A model generated the notes under the pieces. It saw nothing but the letters and a program-made list of their open reading frames with translations, did not search any database and was not told where the DNA came from. From JAPPHA01 sp964291635 (GTDB taxonomy: Bacteria; Pseudomonadota; Alphaproteobacteria; Rhodobacterales; Rhodobacteraceae): a stretch of DNA of 64,000 bases. This document shows, in pieces, positions 17,849 through 26,612 of the stretch (the first letter of the stretch is position 1; every line of letters starts with the position of its first letter). The stretch spans positions 372,001 through 436,000 of the forward strand of contig OZ219905.1 in assembly GCA_964291635.2 (NCBI GenBank). The letters run 5' to 3'. The position numbers and the translations under genes are program-made.

Positions 17849-18586
17849 TCATTGTTTCGCTGAATGGCTCAAGGTTTCTTCCGAAAGCCGGTCCGATGCC
17901 TGCTCGATTTCCCTTTCGATCCTGACCATGAATTCGTCCCGGAATAACCCCGGCGGAACGACCGACAGGTACTCGACGACTGCAAGCCCGGGCCGCCGCA
18001 ACAAAGACAGTCGAGGCCAGAAATGCCCGACATTTGTCGCCGCCAGTATGCACGGCTTTTCGTGGCGATGATAAAGTATGAAGGCGCCGGCCTTGTAGGG
18101 TTTCCTGTCACCGGGACTAACACGTGTTCCTTGCGGATAGATGACCAACTGCGCGTCGGCGCCGGCTTCCTTCTCGACACCTTTGGACATCTGGTCAGTG
18201 GCGCGTGCACGGTTCTCCCGATGAATCGGTGTGCAGCCGATCCGCATGGCATAAAACCCGAACACCGGAATCCATGACAGTTCCCGTTTCATGATGAATT
18301 GGGGCCGGTCGAGGCTGACGACGTGCAGAATGACATCAAGGAAAGACTGGTGCTTGGAAACGACAGCGACGTCACCGGTCGGAATCCGTCCCCGGATTTC
18401 ATAATCGATCCCGCAAAGGAATCGCAGCAACCAGAGGATTTGGCGGCAATACAGTTTAACGAACCAATAGGTCGCATCCCTGGACACGGCAGCGGCCGGG
18501 GCCGCGATGATCCCGAGAACCAGCATCCACGAATACATGATGGTGATAAAGACCAGGGACTTCACCAGGAGAAAAGCCTGGCTCAT
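17849..18586 (-). CDS. plsC: 1-acyl-sn-glycerol-3-phosphate acyltransferase
   Basis: Membrane enzyme that makes phosphatidic acid from lysophosphatidate and acyl-CoA or acyl-ACP. About 245 residues. A hydrophobic N-terminal anchor (about residues 5-35) precedes an altered acyltransferase motif, KHQSFLD (HxxxxD satisfied as H-Q-S-F-L-D), then GCTPIHRE and IYPQGTRVSPGD (motif III). The start at 18586 was preferred over 18616 because it begins directly at the hydrophobic segment; neither has a strong ribosome-binding site. Confidence 0.87.
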   Translation of the reverse strand: MSQAFLLVKSLVFITIMYSWMLVLGIIAAPAAAVSRDATYWFVKLYCRQILWLLRFLCGIDYEIRGRIPTGDVAVVSKHQSFLDVILHVVSLDRPQFIMKRELSWIPVFGFYAMRIGCTPIHRENRARATDQMSKGVEKEAGADAQLVIYPQGTRVSPGDRKPYKAGAFILYHRHEKPCILAATNVGHFWPRLSLLRRPGLAVVEYLSVVPPGLFRDEFMVRIEREIEQASDRLSEETLSHSAKQ

Positions 18587-19465
18587 TTCAGAAAACACCC
18601 CCGTCGCCCGAAACATCTTTTGGGCCCGGGGGACCGTAACCCGAACAATTCATCACGAGATTTCCATCATAGACCTCATTGCCATGAAATAATGGTTTAT
18701 GCATTTCGTCGACCCACATTCAACGCCTTGCACGAGCTATCGCAGTGACGACAATGCGCGGGGTTCTGAAGCGTAGCGGTGAATGGAAATGTCGGGACTT
18801 TTGAATGCGCACGAAATTCCTGGTGAACAAAATGCCTCGGGACAGGGCCTTGCCGAATTTCGGTGAAAACTCCTTTGACACGCGGAAGGATCAGGAGGAA
18901 ATCCCACCGATGCGCTGCCCCTACAGAAAACCCGGTCTCCGTGGATGGGTCATGGATTGCGACGGCAACACGGTTGCCTTTCAACTGCCAGCAAAGCCCG
19001 TCGTGGGCGATTCACTACCGTCGTCGGCGAGACCTGAATGGCGTTCGCCGACGCAGGCCGGCCGTCGACAGCCTGAAATCTGCCCGTCGTCCTATCATTC
19101 AAACATTGCGCTGCCCATCATGCGGACCGAGCAGACGTTCGATACCCTCGGCTCAACGGAAATGCACCCAACGGACCCGACCGCCACGCAGTGAGACTTT
19201 CCCCTTCAGCCACATGGCTTCCCTTTCCATTTTGGACTGCAGCGCAAACAAGATAGTAGGGAAAAAAACAGAGCCTAAATTGACGAAGTTCCGGCCGCAC
19301 TCGAAAGAACTGGCATTTTGAAATGCGAACTGCCGCAATCCGTGCGGAATGGTGATCCGGTTCCTGCCTCCGTGCGATGATGCGAATTCGGGGTGTGGTT
19401 CAATGGTTGTTTGTGCAGCGTTACAGATGTGCATAGAGCATTTTTTCGCGGCGCTGCGTATTGCC
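18587..19465. other. Long intergenic region with no convincing gene
   Basis: About 880 bases. Plus-strand frames at 18805-19194 and 18863-19321 and the minus frame 19153-19590 overlap one another and contain no motif I recognise. The last 150 bases become AT-rich toward the toxin-antitoxin operon. It may contain decayed coding sequence, but nothing can be assigned. Confidence 0.45.
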
Positions 19466-19483
19466 TCATAAGAAATTTTATGA
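19466..19483 (+). promoter_or_regulatory. Putative toxin-antitoxin operator (AT-rich palindrome)
   Basis: TCATAA-GAAATT-TTATGA is a perfect 6-bp inverted repeat with a 6-base spacer, 35 bases upstream of the Xre-type antitoxin start. A third related half-site, TCATGA, lies at 19494-19499. Autorepression at such a palindrome is the norm for Xre/MbcA-type antitoxins. Confidence 0.5.
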
Positions 19484-19517
19484 CAAAAATATTTCATGAG
19501 ATACGCTAGAGGCAAGA

Positions 19518-19900
19518 ATGCGCAAGACCGAAGCTTCGGCAGAAATGGAATCAGGCACCGTTCTGGGTAAGGCAGTGTTTCGTGCGTCACAGGCTCTCGG
19601 GCTGACCGGGGCCGAACTTGCGACCGTCATCGGCGTCAGCCCTGCCTCGATTTCGCGCCTGATTTCGCGCCTGATGACGGGAACTATACTCTGCGCGGCA
19701 AACCGTTTGAGCTTGCAGCGTGTTTGGTTCGTGTGTTCCGTTCGCTCGATGCCATCGTTCACGGGGACGGCAAATCAATGAAGGCCTGGATGATCAGCCG
19801 GAACACACACCTTAACGCGGTCCCGAAGGACGAGGTGAAGTCCGCACAGGGCCTTGTTCGGGTGATGAACTATCTCGATGCCGCCAGAGCTCCCCTATAA
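19518..19900 (+). pseudogene. Xre/MbcA/ParS-type antitoxin, frameshifted
   Basis: Antitoxin of the Xre-RES class; N-terminal HTH plus C-terminal toxin-binding domain. The first frame gives VLGKAVFRASQALGLTGAELATVIGVSPASISRL, then a duplicated ISRL and MTG. At about 19680 the frame shifts to YTLRGKPFELAACLVRVFRSLDAIVHG, MKAWMISRN and VKSAQGLVRVMNYLDA, ending at 19900. One missing G in a GGG run would explain the shift. The stop overlaps the RES toxin start by 23 bases, showing it was one operon. Confidence 0.82.
19649..19672 (+). repeat. 12-bp tandem duplication inside the antitoxin HTH
   Basis: GATTTCGCGCCT occurs twice back to back and encodes ISRL-ISRL at the recognition-helix position of the antitoxin. 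Relatives have a single copy of this tetrapeptide followed by a basic/glycine turn, so the duplication is probably a local slippage event, and it lies within 10 bases of the frameshift. Confidence 0.7.
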
Positions 19901-20594
19901 ACCATACGAGAATGAAGTGTGGCGATTGGTCGAGGCACAGCACATTGTCTCGACCATGAAACTCGTCGATAGCCGTGAAGAACAGGAGATCCTGGAGGCC
20001 ATACTGGAGACCACAAAACCTCCGCTCCCTCCTGAGTGCCGGCACCTCCACTACCTGCTCGGTACGCCATTCCGATATGGCCGGTATCCGAGGGATTCAC
20101 GTTTTCGGCGAACTGGCGAAAGTCCCGGAGTGTTCTACGGCGCGGAGGACCCGATGGCTGCAGTCGCAGAGACCGTTTGGCACAGGCACGATTTCTTCAA
20201 GGGTTCGCCGGGTACACCGATTCCCGAAGTACCGGGGACCTATACCGCATTCTCCGTACCGGTTCAGTCTCCGTTGGCAATCGACCTCACTGAGCCGCCC
20301 ATGTCTTTTGAGGGCGCCCGTTGGACCGACCCGGACGACTACGACGCCTGCCTCGACCTGGCGGACCGTGCCCGCGAGGACGGATGTGAACTGATACGAT
20401 ACACGTCCGTCCGTCACCCGGCGGCTTCGCCGAACATAGCTGTGCTGACGTGCCAGGCATTTGACAGTTCAGAACCCGATCAGTTCCAGACATGGCACAT
20501 CCATCTGCGACCCGGTCGGACGCAAATTCGGCGCGAGCATCCAATGATGTCCGCAGAATTCAGGATCGGCGAATACAGGCTTGAGTTCATTTGA
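19878..20594 (+). CDS. RES-domain toxin
   Basis: RES toxins degrade NAD+ and are held in check by an Xre antitoxin. 238 residues. The core contains GTPFRYGRYPRDSRFRRTGE and PGVFYGAEDPMAAVAETVWHR, carrying the Arg, Tyr and Glu typical of the active site, and a conserved C-terminal region with LTCQAF and WHIHL. It is intact. The start at 19878 lies inside the antitoxin 3' end. An intact NAD-degrading toxin beside a frameshifted antitoxin is odd and is discussed in the findings. Confidence 0.88.
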   Translation: MPPELPYKPYENEVWRLVEAQHIVSTMKLVDSREEQEILEAILETTKPPLPPECRHLHYLLGTPFRYGRYPRDSRFRRTGESPGVFYGAEDPMAAVAETVWHRHDFFKGSPGTPIPEVPGTYTAFSVPVQSPLAIDLTEPPMSFEGARWTDPDDYDACLDLADRAREDGCELIRYTSVRHPAASPNIAVLTCQAFDSSEPDQFQTWHIHLRPGRTQIRREHPMMSAEFRIGEYRLEFI

Positions 20595-21004
20595 TGGTGG
20601 GTTGGTCGACACCGTATTCCCTAACGATACAATTGGACTGAAATTGCCTCAGCATGATCGATGGAGTGACTGACGGATAATCGAAGAAACAAGTCCTGTC
20701 TCAGATCAAATCCACCGAGTTTTCCCGGTTCGGCGACGGTCTGTCATTCTTGACGGCGCTGCCGGCGGCACGGAATCAGTCCGGGGATGTCCTGCCGAAG
20801 CTGGCATCGGAGGTGGGTTTCGTTGAGAAGGATACCGAAAAAAAAAGGAGTTCCGGTCAGCGGGCAACCGTCAAGGAAAACAGCCGTAGCGCGCGGCCTA
20901 ACCGGTTCTCGCGGCTCGCATGATTCCCGAAGCATCTCTCTGCAAAACTCGTTCGCTGTCTTCCCGGCCGATCCATTTCAAACTCACGACGGCAGAATGG
21001 CGGC
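20595..21004. other. Intergenic region, possible gene remnant
   Basis: About 410 bases between the RES toxin and the convergent quinone reductase. One plus-strand stretch (about 20698-20923) reads as plausible protein (QIKSTEFSRFGDGLSFL, LPKLASEVGFVEKDTEKK) but has no start or recognisable family, and could be a relic. It includes a run of nine A near 20840. Confidence 0.35.
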
Positions 21005-21738
21005 TCAGGTTCGCACCGCCTTCGCGCTACCGTTCTCTTCCCAATCGTCCCACCCCCGGAATCCAAGCGGCGTGTCCCGGTCAAGACCCTTCAGCCGTTC
21101 TTCCCACGACTTCAGATACAGGATGAGGCGGCGATTGTTACGATCTTCATCCGAATGGACATAGCCGTGCCCCTGGATGCCAAAGGCCACAAAGGGCGGC
21201 AAGACGAGAAAGCCCATATAGTGAAGCGAATAATGGGTCGACCAGAGAATCTGCTCGATGTCTCCGCCACGGGAGCCGCGCCCGAACGCGGTTTCGGGGG
21301 CTCCGACCGTAACGGAGCACACTGCCTTCCTGCCTCGGAAATAACCACGATCGTAACGCATTTCGCTGGTATAGAGGCCTCCACTCACAAAGACCCTGTC
21401 GAACCATCCCTTGAGAATGGCCGGCTGGCTGTGCCACCAGACCGGGAACTGAAACACGACAATCTCCGCAACCTCCAAACGCGCTATCTCGTTCCGAACG
21501 TCATGGGGCAACGTGTTTGTTTCGAAGGAGTGGCGCTGCTCGCCCAAGGGAGAGAAACAGCGTCATTACCGCGGTTCGTGTAGTGTTCCGGACGTTCGCA
21601 TGGATCGAAATCCTGGCGATAGAGGTCGGAGATCTCGACGGAAAACCCCTGCTTCCGCAATGTCGTCCTGGCCACCTCGGTGAGCGCCGCATTGAAGGAC
21701 GCAGGCTCCGGGTGGCAGTGGACGATCAGTACATGCAT
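21005..21738 (-). pseudogene. NAD(P)H quinone oxidoreductase / flavodoxin-fold reductase, frameshifted
   Basis: NQO1/MdaB-like FMN or FAD enzyme that reduces quinones by two electrons. The N-terminal frame starts MHVLIVHCHPEPASFNAALT (nucleotide-binding loop) and runs to NDAVSLP. Near 21555 the frame changes and continues GEQRHSFETNTLPHDVRNEI, then VFQFPVWWHSQPAILKGWFDRVF and GYFRGRKAVCSVTVGAPETAF. A missing T in the CCTTGGGC stretch would account for the shift. It is divergently transcribed from a LysR gene, a common arrangement for quinone-inducible reductases. Confidence 0.83.
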
Positions 21739-21781
21739 GGGGGTGTCCCTGAATTGGACTACGGTTCCGCCACATTCTATG

Positions 21782-21810
21782 ATACCCGTTTACGCAATGC
21801 TATTTGGTAT
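21782..21810. promoter_or_regulatory. Possible LysR operator in the divergent promoter region
   Basis: ATACC (21782-21786) and GGTAT (21806-21810) form an inverted repeat with a 19-base spacer between the divergent reductase and LysR genes. Only five bases per arm match, so support is weak and mainly positional. Confidence 0.3.
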
Positions 21811-21833
21811 AGTTGAAAGGAAGTATTGCAAAA

Positions 21834-22724
21834 ATGTACAACCAGCTTTCCTGGGACGACATGTGCCTTGTGCATGCCATCGCAGACGCCGGAACGCTCT
21901 CCGGTGCGGCGCGTACGCTTCATGTCAGCCATCCTACCGCGTTCCGGAGGTTGAACAGGCTCGAGCAAAAGATGGGGGTGCGTTTTTTCGATCGAGCCCG
22001 TCACGGTTACACCGCGACGGTGGCGGCCGAGGAAGTATCCGAACTCGTACGACTGTTGCGAAATGACATTCTGGCGGTTGAGCGCCGGATCTCCGGTCGA
22101 GACTTGCGACCATCGGGAACGCTGCGGATTACCACAACCGATACGCTGCTGTTCGGCTGGCTGTTGCCGGGCCTGCGGGAATTCCGCAGTGCATTCCCCG
22201 ACATCCGACTTGAACTGGTGGTTTCCAACGATGTCTTCAGTCTTTCCAAGCGGGAAGCTGACATAGCGGTGCGGCCGGCCCACATGCCGAGCGAAAGTCT
22301 CGTCGGCCGAAAAATCGGAACCATTGAACAGGCAGCATACATGGCGACGTCGCTGGCCGCCCAGGCCGACGACATCGAGGCGATGGCCTCCATCGACTGG
22401 ATCGGCCCAGACGAAAGCATGTCATATCCGGCATTCGACCGCTGGCTTGAGCAGGAGGGCCTCGCCGAGCGGTGTCGAATTCGCGTGAACACGGTGTATG
22501 GGATGCTCTCCGCCGCAAGGGCAGGGCTCGGTTTGTCCGTGTTGCCCTGTTATCTCGGCGAAAATGACGCTCAGTTGCGCCGCGTGGGCGGAGCAATCCC
22601 GGCGATGGCCACGGATCTCTGGATGCTTACACATCCCGATCTCCGCAAGGCAAAGCGCATCCGCGTTTTTCTGGACCACGTTGCGGGCTTTGCAAAGACA
22701 TCGCAATTCGGAGTGGTGAAATAG
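21834..22724 (+). CDS. LysR-family transcriptional regulator
   Basis: DNA-binding regulator, probably controlling the divergent quinone reductase. 296 residues. The N-terminal winged HTH has the family pattern AGTLSGAARTLHVSHPTAFRRLNRLEQKMGVRFFDR (about residues 17-52), followed by a linker helix and an effector domain beginning PSGTLRITTTDTL. The ATG at 21834 has AAAGGAAG upstream; the longer TTG start at 21813 is less likely. It is intact although its probable target is frameshifted. Confidence 0.9.
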   Translation: MYNQLSWDDMCLVHAIADAGTLSGAARTLHVSHPTAFRRLNRLEQKMGVRFFDRARHGYTATVAAEEVSELVRLLRNDILAVERRISGRDLRPSGTLRITTTDTLLFGWLLPGLREFRSAFPDIRLELVVSNDVFSLSKREADIAVRPAHMPSESLVGRKIGTIEQAAYMATSLAAQADDIEAMASIDWIGPDESMSYPAFDRWLEQEGLAERCRIRVNTVYGMLSAARAGLGLSVLPCYLGENDAQLRRVGGAIPAMATDLWMLTHPDLRKAKRIRVFLDHVAGFAKTSQFGVVK

Positions 22725-23216
22725 GGCGGCCCAGCACACGACGCCGGAACAGGCCGGGCAAACACGCGCACGCCGCACGCCGTCCTGGGCAGTCGACCGC
22801 ATCAGTTGTCCCCGTCTTCAATGGCCATGGGTTGTCGGTCTCGCTCGCCTTCAAACGGTCTGAAACCTGCTCGACCGCTTCGCCGAATTGGCGGCAAGGA
22901 TCGCCCTCGAGATTGTGGAATTGCACCTCGATGTCGTGCTTTACCTGCCCGATCTCGTCGGAGACGAACTGCGCGTCTGAGCACGCCCGTCGTATCGGGA
23001 TAACATGAAGAGGATGGCACCTTTTTCGGAGACCCGGTTGTCAGCTCCTCCAGGGATCTGCCGTTGGTGGCTTGACGTCACTTGGAAAGACCTTCGAACA
23101 CATTTACTCTCGTATCGCGAGATGAGACCAAAAAAGACAGATTGCGGCAAAAAACTGTCGTTGTTTGGTCCGCCATCCATCACGCCAGGGCAAACAGACC
23201 CGGAAGTCGAAAACTC
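22725..23216. other. Intergenic region, no assignable gene
   Basis: About 490 bases. Short protein-like stretches occur on both strands around 22850-22980 (plus: LLDRFAELAARIALEIVELHLD; minus: SDEIGQVKHDIEVQFHNLEG). They are antisense to each other, at most one can be real, and neither has a start signal or a family I recognise. Confidence 0.35.
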
Positions 23217-23699
23217 GTGAAAAAGACCGCAAATCCTGAAGGCGCGGGACCCGAACCGAACCAGGGTTCCGAGGTCGTGCATGAGCGTAACGACATGACC
23301 GCCGGCGATCATGTTCACGACCGCGTCTATCGTCGACTTCCCGAAGACATCAAGAACATCCTTCGACAGGAGGCCAAATTCTCGGGGGCCAATTTTCCGG
23401 GCGAGGATCCGGATCAGGTCGATACCGGGAAGAGCCCCAAAACCCAAGACACGGGTTCTTCACGGTCCAGGGGATGGTTCAGGCTCGGATTCGCCCTGTC
23501 GGTTTTTTGTGCTTGCCTGCTGGCCCTGGTTTACAGGCACGGACAAGTGATCAGCGAACATTTTCCGGCGCTGGAGGCCGGCATCGCCAGTTATTCCGAA
23601 ATCGTCGAAAGGGGACGCCGTGAAATCGAGGCGACATTTTATTGGCTTCCGGAATTCATCGATCGCCTGACCCGGGCGCTTCAGGGAATCGCGCGATGA
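23217..23699 (+). CDS. Hypothetical protein with one membrane segment
   Basis: Unrecognised protein. From the GTG at 23217 it has 160 residues: a charged, Pro/Gly-rich N-terminal half (about 1-95), one hydrophobic segment RLGFALSVFCACLLALVY at about residues 98-115, and an amphipathic C-terminal part (ALEAGIASYSEIVERGRREI). Alternative starts are ATG at 23295 or further upstream. A minus-strand open frame overlaps it (22941-23447); the membrane segment and compositional bias favour the plus strand, but only moderately. Confidence 0.45.
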   Translation: MKKTANPEGAGPEPNQGSEVVHERNDMTAGDHVHDRVYRRLPEDIKNILRQEAKFSGANFPGEDPDQVDTGKSPKTQDTGSSRSRGWFRLGFALSVFCACLLALVYRHGQVISEHFPALEAGIASYSEIVERGRREIEATFYWLPEFIDRLTRALQGIAR

Positions 23700-24018
23700 T
23701 TTCCGCGGCAAGGTGGCAGGACAGGCTCCGGGCAAGGCGTGACGTCATGTCGCCGCGCATCCGGCGGTAACAGGATTGCGCCACAGTGTCGCATTTCGAT
23801 TGCTGTCCTCTTCACGGGAATTGCCTCGCGTGACTCCGTCAAGTATGTCACCGCTCAGCAGGTTTTTTTCTAGACCGGACAGGTCTTTTGGCCGTTGCGC
23901 CTGAACCCCGTTTCGGGGCGAGAAACGTCGATTCCGCCAGATCGCGTTCGAACGACGGCCTGTTCGCTCAAGCGGCGGGAAGGCAGGCGCCGGTGTCACT
24001 GGCAGGAGAAGCATTCAC
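23700..24018. other. Intergenic region upstream of the flavoprotein gene
   Basis: About 320 bases with no open frame worth annotating. GGCAGGAGAAGCATTCAC directly precedes the next ATG and supplies its ribosome-binding site. No clear promoter or palindrome was found. Confidence 0.5.
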
Positions 24019-26442
24019 ATGAAATCAAGTTATCGCGTCGTTGTCATTGGAGGAGGCGTCGTTGGCGCTTCCGTGCTCTATCACTTGGCGAAATTCGGGT
24101 GGCGGGACGTCGCGGTCATTGAGCGATCGGTCTTGACGGCCGGTTCGTCCTGGCATGCGGCGGGCGGAATCCATGCCCTGAACGCCGATCCGAACATGGC
24201 GGCCCTCCAGGCCTATACGATCGACCTCTTGTCCGAGATCGAAAGGGAGTCCGGCCAGGATATCGGTCTCCACATGACGGGCGGCGTAACTTTCGCTTCT
24301 GCCGAGCCCCGCTGGGAATGGTTGCAGGCTACCTACCGGATATTTCAGACGATCGGCATCGAAGACTGTTACCTGATGACCCCGGATGACGTGCGCGAGC
24401 GATGCCCGATCATCGATATCGACGGGGTCATTGGCGGCCTCTGGGCGGACCGGGAAGGATATATCGACACGACCGGAACCGTTCACGCCTACGCGGGCGC
24501 TGCGCGCAAGCATGGCGCGGACGTCATCGAGCACAACCGCGTCGTCGAACTCGAGCTGAGACCGGATGGCAGCTGGAACGTGATCACGGAACGGGGAACC
24601 GTCCACGCGGAGCATGTCGTCAATGCAGCCGGCCTGTGGGCGAAGCAGGTCGGCCGGATGGCGGGGCTGGACTTGCCCTTGTCCCCGCTCGCCCATCACT
24701 ATCTGGTCACTGAAGAGATCCCCGAAGTCGCCGCACTCGATTTCGAGTTGCCGATGACCATCGATCTCGAAGGCTTCACCTACATGCGCCAGGACCAGAA
24801 CGGTATCCTGATCGGGATCTACGAGATCGACCACCAGCACTGGAATATCGACGGCGCACCCTGGGATTACGGATTCGACCTCATCCAGGAGGACCTCGAC
24901 CGGATCGAAAACGAACTGGTCATGGCCAACCGGCGCTATCCCGTTCTCGGGAGAACCGGAATCAGGAACTGGGTCAATGGCGCATTCACCTTTTCGCCCG
25001 ACGGCAATCCTCTCGTCGGCCCGGTGCGCGGCCTGAAAAACTACTGGCTGGCATGCGGCGTCATGGCCGGATTCCTCCAGGGCGGAGGCGTGGGCAAGAC
25101 ACTTGCGGAATGGATCATTCACGGCGAGCCGGAAAGCGACGCCTGGTCGATGGATATCGCCCGCTACGGCTCGTTCACATCGAACAGGGAGTACATTCGC
25201 CAGACGACCGGGCAGTTCTACTCGCGGCGGTTCGTCATGACGTATCCGAACGAACAGCTGCCGGCAGGGCGCCCGCTTCGCAAGGCGCCTGCCTACGAAG
25301 GAATGAACGGCGCCGGCGCCGTGTGGGGATGCAGCTGGGGTCTCGAAGTGCCGCTCGTATTTGCCCCTCCCGGTTTCGTCGAAACCCCCACCCTCAGGCG
25401 ATCGAACGCGTTCTCGATCGTCGCAGAGGAATGCCGCGCGGTTCGCGAACAGGTCGGACTCCTGGATATTTCCGGGTTCTCCCGGTTCGAAGTCACCGGA
25501 AGCGATGCGCGGGCCTGGCTCGACCGGGTCACGGCGGGCCGATTGCCGCCGCCCGGGCGCGTTGCGCTCGCACCGATGCTGGGACCCGACGGCCGGCTCA
25601 AGGGTGATCTGACCGTGTTCAACTGGGGCGATGGCGCCTGGTGGATCATGGGCTCCTACTACCTCCGGGAATGGCACATGCGCTGGTTCACCGATCACGT
25701 AAATCCGCACAAGGAAGACGTCCGCATCGCGGACATTTCGGAGTCAATCGTCGGGTTTTCATTGTCCGGCCCCGATTCCCGGCAGGTTCTCGCATCGCTT
25801 ACGCATGAAGACATCACCAATGCCGGCATGCCGTTCATGTCATGCCGGATTATGGATGTCGGCCTGATCCGGGCGCGCGTCGGCCGATTGTCGGTCTGCG
25901 GTGAACTCGGGTACGAAATCAACTGCCACGCCTCGGAACATGTCGAGCTCAGGCGCATTCTCCTGGCGGCCGGCGTTGAATTCGGGCTCAGGGAAATCGG
26001 GTACTACGCACTGAATTCACTTCGGCTGGAGAAAAGCTTCGGAATCTGGTCCGCTGAATACACTCAGAGGTACACCGCCGGCATGACCGGTCTCGATCGC
26101 TGGATCGACCATTCCAAGCCGGACTTCATCGGCAAGGCCGCCGCGCTCAGGGAAAGGGAGAAAAACGCCCCCCCGGAACGGCTGGTTACGCTCGAAATCG
26201 ATACGCGTGACGCTGATGCGTCCGGCTTCGAGCCGGTTTGGCAAGGCGACCGGAGGATCGGCTTCATCACGTCGGGCGGATACGGTCACGTGGTCGGAAA
26301 GAGCCTCGCCATGGCCCTGGTCGAGCCCGCGTTTGCCGAAACCGGCACCGAGGTCTCGGCCCATGTCGTCGCGGAGAAGTTTCCCGCACGGATCATCGCG
26401 AGGTCGCCTTATGACCCGGCCGGAAAGGCGATGCGCATGTGA
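24019..26442 (+). CDS. FAD-dependent dimethylglycine/sarcosine dehydrogenase-like protein (DAO + GcvT domains)
   Basis: Flavoprotein expected to demethylate dimethylglycine, sarcosine or a related N-methyl compound and pass the one-carbon unit to tetrahydrofolate. 807 residues. Residues 1-380 are a DAO-type domain with the FAD motif VVVIGGGVVGASVLYHLAKFG at the N-terminus and the SSWHAAGGIH motif with a His in the flavin-attachment position. An FAO linker region follows (about 380-440), and a GcvT aminomethyltransferase-like domain fills the second half (LLDISGFSRFEVTG, GELGYEI, EKSFGIWSAEYT). The gene is monocistronic here, so the exact substrate is inferred only from family. Confidence 0.9.
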   Translation: MKSSYRVVVIGGGVVGASVLYHLAKFGWRDVAVIERSVLTAGSSWHAAGGIHALNADPNMAALQAYTIDLLSEIERESGQDIGLHMTGGVTFASAEPRWEWLQATYRIFQTIGIEDCYLMTPDDVRERCPIIDIDGVIGGLWADREGYIDTTGTVHAYAGAARKHGADVIEHNRVVELELRPDGSWNVITERGTVHAEHVVNAAGLWAKQVGRMAGLDLPLSPLAHHYLVTEEIPEVAALDFELPMTIDLEGFTYMRQDQNGILIGIYEIDHQHWNIDGAPWDYGFDLIQEDLDRIENELVMANRRYPVLGRTGIRNWVNGAFTFSPDGNPLVGPVRGLKNYWLACGVMAGFLQGGGVGKTLAEWIIHGEPESDAWSMDIARYGSFTSNREYIRQTTGQFYSRRFVMTYPNEQLPAGRPLRKAPAYEGMNGAGAVWGCSWGLEVPLVFAPPGFVETPTLRRSNAFSIVAEECRAVREQVGLLDISGFSRFEVTGSDARAWLDRVTAGRLPPPGRVALAPMLGPDGRLKGDLTVFNWGDGAWWIMGSYYLREWHMRWFTDHVNPHKEDVRIADISESIVGFSLSGPDSRQVLASLTHEDITNAGMPFMSCRIMDVGLIRARVGRLSVCGELGYEINCHASEHVELRRILLAAGVEFGLREIGYYALNSLRLEKSFGIWSAEYTQRYTAGMTGLDRWIDHSKPDFIGKAAALREREKNAPPERLVTLEIDTRDADASGFEPVWQGDRRIGFITSGGYGHVVGKSLAMALVEPAFAETGTEVSAHVVAEKFPARIIARSPYDPAGKAMRM

Positions 26443-26447
26443 CCGCT

Positions 26448-26487
26448 CCCCGCCCTGAAGGATGGGGCTTCCTGCTTCTCAGGTTTT
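26448..26487 (+). terminator. Hairpin with T-rich tail after the flavoprotein gene (IS200/605 end-like)
   Basis: CCCC-GC-CCT-GA-AGG-AT-GGGG forms an interrupted hairpin a few bases after the stop, followed within 20 bases by a TTTTT run. It could be a terminator. The wording (CCGCCCTGAAGG...GGGGCTTCCTGCTTCT) also resembles the right-end hairpins that follow tnpB in IS200/IS605 elements, so it might be an IS footprint; no tnpB is adjacent. Confidence 0.4.
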
Positions 26488-26558
26488 TCGGTCGGTTGTG
26501 CCCGTCTTGCGCAGAAGCCTCCACAGGCAGGGACGGCCAGACCGCTCACGATGTTAGT

Positions 26559-26590
26559 ATTGATTCAATGACTGTTTACATTGAATCAAT
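26559..26590 (+). promoter_or_regulatory. Perfect 12-bp inverted repeat upstream of the PHP/ABC operon
   Basis: ATTGATTCAATG - ACTGTTTA - CATTGAATCAAT: both 12-base arms match perfectly across an 8-base spacer, ending 22 bases before the first start codon. A third partial copy (ATTGATT) follows at about 26603-26609. The position is that of an operator for repressing the downstream six-gene operon. No regulator gene is encoded within the operon, so the protein that binds it is presumably elsewhere. Confidence 0.65.
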
Positions 26591-26612
26591 CGATTGGAGA
26601 AATATTGATTAA

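Noticed and set aside
22941..23447. Minus-strand open frame of 168 codons, with a fairly protein-like translation
   Set aside because: It overlaps the plus-strand hypothetical with a membrane segment and has no recognisable start or motif. The plus-strand call is preferred, though weakly.
24025..25710. Minus-strand open frame of 561 codons
   Set aside because: It is antisense to the dimethylglycine dehydrogenase-like gene, whose motifs are unmistakable; no ribosome-binding site or domain.
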